DNA of 64,000 bases from Arthrobacter pigmenti. GTDB taxonomy: Bacteria > Actinomycetota > Actinomycetes > Actinomycetales > Micrococcaceae. Every line of letters starts with the position of its first letter. Position 1 is the first letter of the stretch. Made by a program: the position numbers and the translations under genes. Below the pieces are notes generated by a model, which saw only the letters and a program-made list of their open reading frames with translations, made no database searches and had not been told where the DNA came from. The stretch is from contig NZ_JAATJL010000001.1 of NCBI RefSeq assembly GCF_011927905.1, forward strand, positions 2,294,001-2,358,000. Direction: 5' to 3'. Below are positions 60,517 to 64,000 of the stretch, piece by piece.

Positions 60517-62237
60517 CTTAGCGGCACGATGTCTTCGACCCCCATGCGTGCACTGTCCGCTGAGACGTCATCAGGCTGCTGTTGGCTGAGCCGTTCCGCC
60601 TCGACCCTCGCGAGGTAGTGCTTAACCTCACGGTCCACCTGGGCCTCACTCCACTTGAGGTGCGGTGCCATCAGCTCAGCCACCACCGGCGCTGCCGAGA
60701 CGCCCCGGTCCCAGGACTCGATCGAAATACGCGTGCGGCGGGTCAGGACATCATCAACGTGGCGGGCATCCTCGTGCGTCACCGCGAACACCACCTCAGC
60801 ACCGAGATAATCGTCCGCGCCGGGAAGCGGCTCGCCGAGTTGCGCATTGTCCCGGATGAGTGCGGCCACGTGCTCGGCCTGGGTCCCGTAGCGCTGCAGA
60901 AGATGCTCGACCCGCGCCACGTGGACGCCCGATGCCTCCGCCAGCCGTGCACGTTTATTCCAGGCGGCCCTGTAGCCCTCGGCACCCAACAAAGGAACCG
61001 TCTCCGTGCAACTCGCGGGAACCCGCTCATCCAACGCGCGCGATGCTTCATCGACCGCGTCCTTGGCCATCACCCGGTAGGTTGTCCACTTCCCGCCTGC
61101 TACCACCACGAGCCCCGGAACCGGGTGGGCAACAACGTGCTCGCGGGACAGTTTCGCCGTGGAATCGTTCTCGCCCGCCAGCAGCGGGCGCAGGCCCGCG
61201 TAAACACCCTCAACATCCTCACGGGTCAGCGGACGCTTCAGCACCCGGTTGACGTGTTCGAGGATGTAGTCGATGTCCTTCGACGACGCCGCAGGGTGAG
61301 CCTTGTCCAGGTCCCAGTCCGTGTCAGTAGTACCGATGATCCAATGCCGGCCCCACGGAATCACGAAGAGCACGGACTTTTCGGTGCGCAGGATCAAACC
61401 AACCGTGGACTGGAAACGGTCCCGCGGAACCACCAGGTGGATCCCCTTGGACGCGCGGACCTTCAGCTGACCGCGCTCCGTGACCATGGCCTGCGTTTCA
61501 TCGGTCCAGACGCCGGTAGCGTTGACAATCTGTTTGGCACGGATATTGAACTCTTCACCGGTCTCATGATCAGTTACCCGCGCGCCGACAACCCGCTCGC
61601 CTTCGCGGAGGAAGTCGACAACGGACACTCGGTTCGCGGCCTTCGCCCCGTAGGCGGCGGCGGTGCGGATCATGTTCACCACGTACCGCGCGTCATCTAC
61701 CTGGGCATCGTAGTAGCGGATCGAGCCGACCATGGCGTCGTCCTTGAGGCTGGGCGCGGCCCGCAGCGTACCCCGCCGGGTCAGGTGCTTGTGCATGGGC
61801 ACGCCCCGCGAATTTCCCGAGGTCATGCCCATGGTGTCGTAGAGGAAGATACCTGCACCGACGTAGGGGCGCTCGATAAACCGCTTGGTCAGCGGATACA
61901 GGAACGGGACCGGCTTGACCAGGTGCGGGGCGATCCGCTGGATCAGCAGCCCCCGTTCCTTGAGTGCTTCCTGGACCAGCGCGAAGTCCAGCATCTCCAG
62001 GTAGCGCAGCCCGCCGTGGATCAGCTTGGAGGACCTGGAGGACGTCCCCGACGCCCAGTCACGCGCTTCCACGATCCCGACGTCGAGCCCCCTGGTCACC
62101 GCGTCCAGGGCCGAGCCGACGCCGACGACGCCGCCGCCCACGATCAGGATGTCGAGTTCCTTGCCGGGCTCAGTCGTGGATTTGAGCGCTGCGAGGGACT
62201 CCTCGCGCTGCTGCGGGCTGAGGGCGCCTTTGATCAT
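60513..62237 (-). CDS. glpD: Glycerol-3-phosphate dehydrogenase, FAD dependent
   Basis: Membrane-associated aerobic enzyme oxidising sn-glycerol-3-phosphate to DHAP, passing electrons to quinone. The 574 residues have the FAD Rossmann motif DILIVGGGVVGVGSALDA near residue 28, then ASGTSSRSSKLIHGGLRYLE, the conserved IIGTTDTDWD and a helical C-terminal domain. A GAAGGTGG-like ribosome site lies before ATG 62237. Confidence 0.95.
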   Translation of the reverse strand: MIKGALSPQQREESLAALKSTTEPGKELDILIVGGGVVGVGSALDAVTRGLDVGIVEARDWASGTSSRSSKLIHGGLRYLEMLDFALVQEALKERGLLIQRIAPHLVKPVPFLYPLTKRFIERPYVGAGIFLYDTMGMTSGNSRGVPMHKHLTRRGTLRAAPSLKDDAMVGSIRYYDAQVDDARYVVNMIRTAAAYGAKAANRVSVVDFLREGERVVGARVTDHETGEEFNIRAKQIVNATGVWTDETQAMVTERGQLKVRASKGIHLVVPRDRFQSTVGLILRTEKSVLFVIPWGRHWIIGTTDTDWDLDKAHPAASSKDIDYILEHVNRVLKRPLTREDVEGVYAGLRPLLAGENDSTAKLSREHVVAHPVPGLVVVAGGKWTTYRVMAKDAVDEASRALDERVPASCTETVPLLGAEGYRAAWNKRARLAEASGVHVARVEHLLQRYGTQAEHVAALIRDNAQLGEPLPGADDYLGAEVVFAVTHEDARHVDDVLTRRTRISIESWDRGVSAAPVVAELMAPHLKWSEAQVDREVKHYLARVEAERLSQQQPDDVSADSARMGVEDIVPLS

Positions 62238-62287
62238 GGCCGGTATCCACCTTCGCTGTTGCGGATTGGTTCCTCAACTCTAGGCAA

Positions 62288-63427
62288 TCACCCGTTGGAA
62301 AGGTAGGGCGAGAGGACTACCTCGACCCGCTGGAACTCCTTTAGATCCGAGTACCCGGTAGTGGCCATCGCCCTGCGGAGGGCGCCGATCAGGTTCGAGG
62401 TCCCATCAGTGTGGTGCGATGGCCCCCAGAGCACTTCCTCCAGCGGACCGACGGTACCGACATTGACCCTATCGCCGCGGGGAAGCTCGTGATGGTGCGC
62501 TTCCTGCCCCCAGTGCCAACCCTTTCCTGGCGCCTCTTCTGCGCGGGCCAGCGCAGAGCCGAGCATGACGGCGTCCGCTCCAACAGCAATCGCCTTCACA
62601 ATGTCGCCGCTGGTGCCCATGCCGCCGTCGGCGATCACATGCACGTAGCGGCCGCCTGATTCGTCGAGGTAGTCGCGGCGGGCGGCAGCGACATCGGAGA
62701 TGGCCGATGCCATGGGCGAGTGGATGCCCAGGGCACGTCGCGTCGTCGTCGTCGCTCCCCCGCCGAACCCGACCAGTACGCCGGCCGCGCCGGTGCGCAT
62801 GAGGTGCAGCGCGGGTGTGTAACCGGCTGCCCCGCCGACTATGACGGGGACATCGAGTTCGTAGATGAACTGCTTGAGGTTCAGCGGCTCCTCATTCTTG
62901 GACACGTGTTCCGCCGACACGGTGGTGCCGCGGATGACGAAGATGTCCACCCCCGCCGCCAGGACCGTCTTGTAGAACTGCTGGGTGTGCTGGGGGGTGA
63001 GCGAACCTGCAACGGTGACGCCGGCGTCGCGCATCTCGGCCAGGCGGCTGGTGATCAGTTCGGCCTGGATCGGCGCCTCGTAAATCTCCTGCATGCGCCG
63101 GGTCGCCGCGGGGCTGAAGTTGTCGGTGGACAAGCCTGCGATCTCTTCCAAAACTGGCTCCGGATCCTCATACCGGGTCCACAGGCCTTCGAGGTTCAGG
63201 ACACCCAGCCCGCCGAGCTTGCCCATCATGATGGCCGTAGCAGGTGACATGGCCGAATCCATGGGTGCTGCGATGACCGGCATCTCGAACTGGTACGCGT
63301 CGATCTGCCACTGAACTGAGACGTCCCGTGGATCGCGCGTGCGGCGGGAAGGAACCACCGCAAGGTCGTCGAGGGAATACGCCCTGCGTCCACGTTTGGC
63401 TCGGCCGATCTCAATCTCGTAAGTCAC
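62288..63427 (-). CDS. guaB3: GuaB3-family IMP dehydrogenase/GMP reductase relative
   Basis: A 379-residue TIM-barrel protein of the GuaB3 group in purine metabolism, without CBS domains. Seen: YSLDDLAVVPSRRTRDP, PVIAAPMDSAMSP, VIVGGAAGYTPALHLMRTGA and HVIADGGMGTSGDIVKAIAVGADAVMLGS. In the catalytic loop VGFGGGATTTTRR the position of the active-site Cys (CTTR in the family) is Thr227. Activity may thus be altered. GTG 63427 follows TAACCT by 6 nt. Confidence 0.92.
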   Translation of the reverse strand: MTYEIEIGRAKRGRRAYSLDDLAVVPSRRTRDPRDVSVQWQIDAYQFEMPVIAAPMDSAMSPATAIMMGKLGGLGVLNLEGLWTRYEDPEPVLEEIAGLSTDNFSPAATRRMQEIYEAPIQAELITSRLAEMRDAGVTVAGSLTPQHTQQFYKTVLAAGVDIFVIRGTTVSAEHVSKNEEPLNLKQFIYELDVPVIVGGAAGYTPALHLMRTGAAGVLVGFGGGATTTTRRALGIHSPMASAISDVAAARRDYLDESGGRYVHVIADGGMGTSGDIVKAIAVGADAVMLGSALARAEEAPGKGWHWGQEAHHHELPRGDRVNVGTVGPLEEVLWGPSHHTDGTSNLIGALRRAMATTGYSDLKEFQRVEVVLSPYLSNG

Positions 63428-63433
63428 TGGTCT

Positions 63434-63439
63434 AGGTTA
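63434..63439 (-). promoter_or_regulatory. Candidate -10 of guaB3, leaderless
   Basis: TAACCT on the minus strand ends 6 nt before GTG 63427. Confidence 0.45.
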
Positions 63440-63484
63440 TCCCAGCGGGGAGTTGTCCCCATCGCGGCCAACGTCGGCAGTCCC

Positions 63485-63490
63485 TAGAGT
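63485..63490 (+). promoter_or_regulatory. Candidate -10 of the WXG100-like gene, leaderless
   Basis: TAGAGT ends 6 nt before ATG 63497. Confidence 0.5.
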
Positions 63491-63496
63491 CAAACC

Positions 63497-64000
63497 ATGA
63501 CAGGTGACATGATCGGTGCCAATCCTGAACAGTTACGGGACCTTGCCCGCTCGATGGGCAGTTCAAGCCAGACCATCACGGCAGCCGACCAGACGATCAC
63601 CTCCGTGCTGAGCGGGATGCCCTGGAACGGCCCTGACGCAAGCCAGTTCCGCAATCGCTGGCACACCACCATCCGGGTCCAACTGAACCAGACTGCGGCC
63701 ATGCTGGATCAGCAGTCCCGCCTGCTGGTGGATCAAGCCACCCAACAGGACACTACAAGCAACGACGACGACGGCGGGTCGGGTTCTTCCGGTTCCGGAT
63801 CCGGCGGGTCCGGTTCCAGCAATACCGACGCAGAGGACGACAACCCGCTCGACCTTCTCAACCTTCCCGGAGATTTGGGAGCGTGGCCGCCGTATCAGAT
63901 AGCGAACTGGGTCACCTCAGCGGGCGGGCTGGGCGCCGAGCGTCTCCTCAACGCAATGTCCCGGGCAGGACTGTTGACACCGGACTTCGGAACGGCGCAA
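63497..64000 (+). CDS. WXG100-like N-terminal domain protein, cut by window edge
   Basis: The first 168 residues are visible. Residues 1-95 form a helical hairpin of WXG100 type, with MPWNGPDASQFRNRW as the turn, followed by a Gly/Ser/Asp linker (residues about 97-120) and the start of a second domain (LPGDLGAWPPYQIANWV). Such proteins are exported by type VII secretion and often carry a C-terminal toxin, which would be beyond the window. The 12-mer ACGACGACGGCG at 63767-63778 encodes part of the linker. Confidence 0.75.
   Translation, partial: MTGDMIGANPEQLRDLARSMGSSSQTITAADQTITSVLSGMPWNGPDASQFRNRWHTTIRVQLNQTAAMLDQQSRLLVDQATQQDTTSNDDDGGSGSSGSGSGGSGSSNTDAEDDNPLDLLNLPGDLGAWPPYQIANWVTSAGGLGAERLLNAMSRAGLLTPDFGTAQ

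Noticed and set aside
60582-62306. 574-codon open frame on the + strand opposite glpD
   Set aside because: It mirrors glpD, a clearly recognised enzyme on the other strand; long antisense frames are expected at this GC content, and no motif was seen in it.
1-64000. tRNA, rRNA, insertion sequence, prophage or CRISPR array
   Set aside because: No tRNA-like T-arm sequences, transposase motifs, integrase or spaced direct repeats with unique spacers were seen; the only arrays are the head-to-tail repeats described.

Overview
This 64-kb window is high-GC actinobacterial chromosome, most like the Arthrobacter branch of the Micrococcaceae. The evidence is the succinylase diaminopimelate genes dapC, dapD and dapE with an fdxA-dapC pair, a GuaB3 paralogue, a galU / 5-formyl-THF cyclo-ligase / FmdB-Ruc / rimJ neighbourhood like the one in mycobacteria, DUF3817 with SURF1, and many genes with a TAnnnT hexamer 6-8 nt before the start codon (leaderless transcription). 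I saw no tRNA, rRNA, insertion sequence, prophage or CRISPR array. The window is mostly core chromosome.

Layout. 0-9 kb: dapE (cut by the left edge) and dapD diverge around a six-copy 55-bp tandem repeat; then a lysozyme-like membrane protein, an unknown protein, galE, gltA, dapC, fdxA, a small stand-alone domain protein and an ArsR-like regulator. 9-19 kb: typA, then a peptide ABC transporter (oppA, an enlarged oppB, oppC and a fused double ATPase) interrupted by an opposing PH-domain gene. 19-30 kb: arfB, a peptidase E-like gene, ychF, rmuC, ispH, xseA-xseB, a PPK2 kinase and an alanine-type aminotransferase. 30-35 kb: a glycine-betaine-type ABC operon, rsgA preceded by a 24-codon micro-ORF, and a Nudix gene. 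35-43 kb: pirin, two Lrp/AsnC regulators, an ArsR-like regulator with a duplicated palindromic operator, an MFS exporter, and a two-component system with two very acidic envelope proteins controlled from a shared divergent region. 43-49 kb: phosphotransferase, membrane protein, rimJ, galU, cyclo-ligase, a Ruc-type chaperone under a CIRCE-like operator, and a SAF-domain protein. 49-64 kb: a giant helicase-nuclease-like protein with altered nucleotide-binding motifs, guaA, DUF3817-SURF1, a heterodimeric ABC exporter, a PTS IIA protein, glpD, guaB3 and the start of a WXG100-like secreted protein.

The most interesting signals lie between and across genes. They are two tandem arrays (55-bp and 54-bp units) that look like versions of one repeat; a 12-mer, ACGACGACGGCG, found at least 15 times in terminators, loops and unrelated coding regions; paired inverted 18-bp operator copies between the acidic-protein genes; a 54-bp perfect palindrome; the CIRCE-like site; complementary loss of catalytic motifs in the two ABC-exporter halves; and loss of the expected catalytic cysteine in GuaB3.

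All statements come from reading the sequence and from general knowledge of the families. No alignment or database search was run, so residue-level comparisons with families are from memory.
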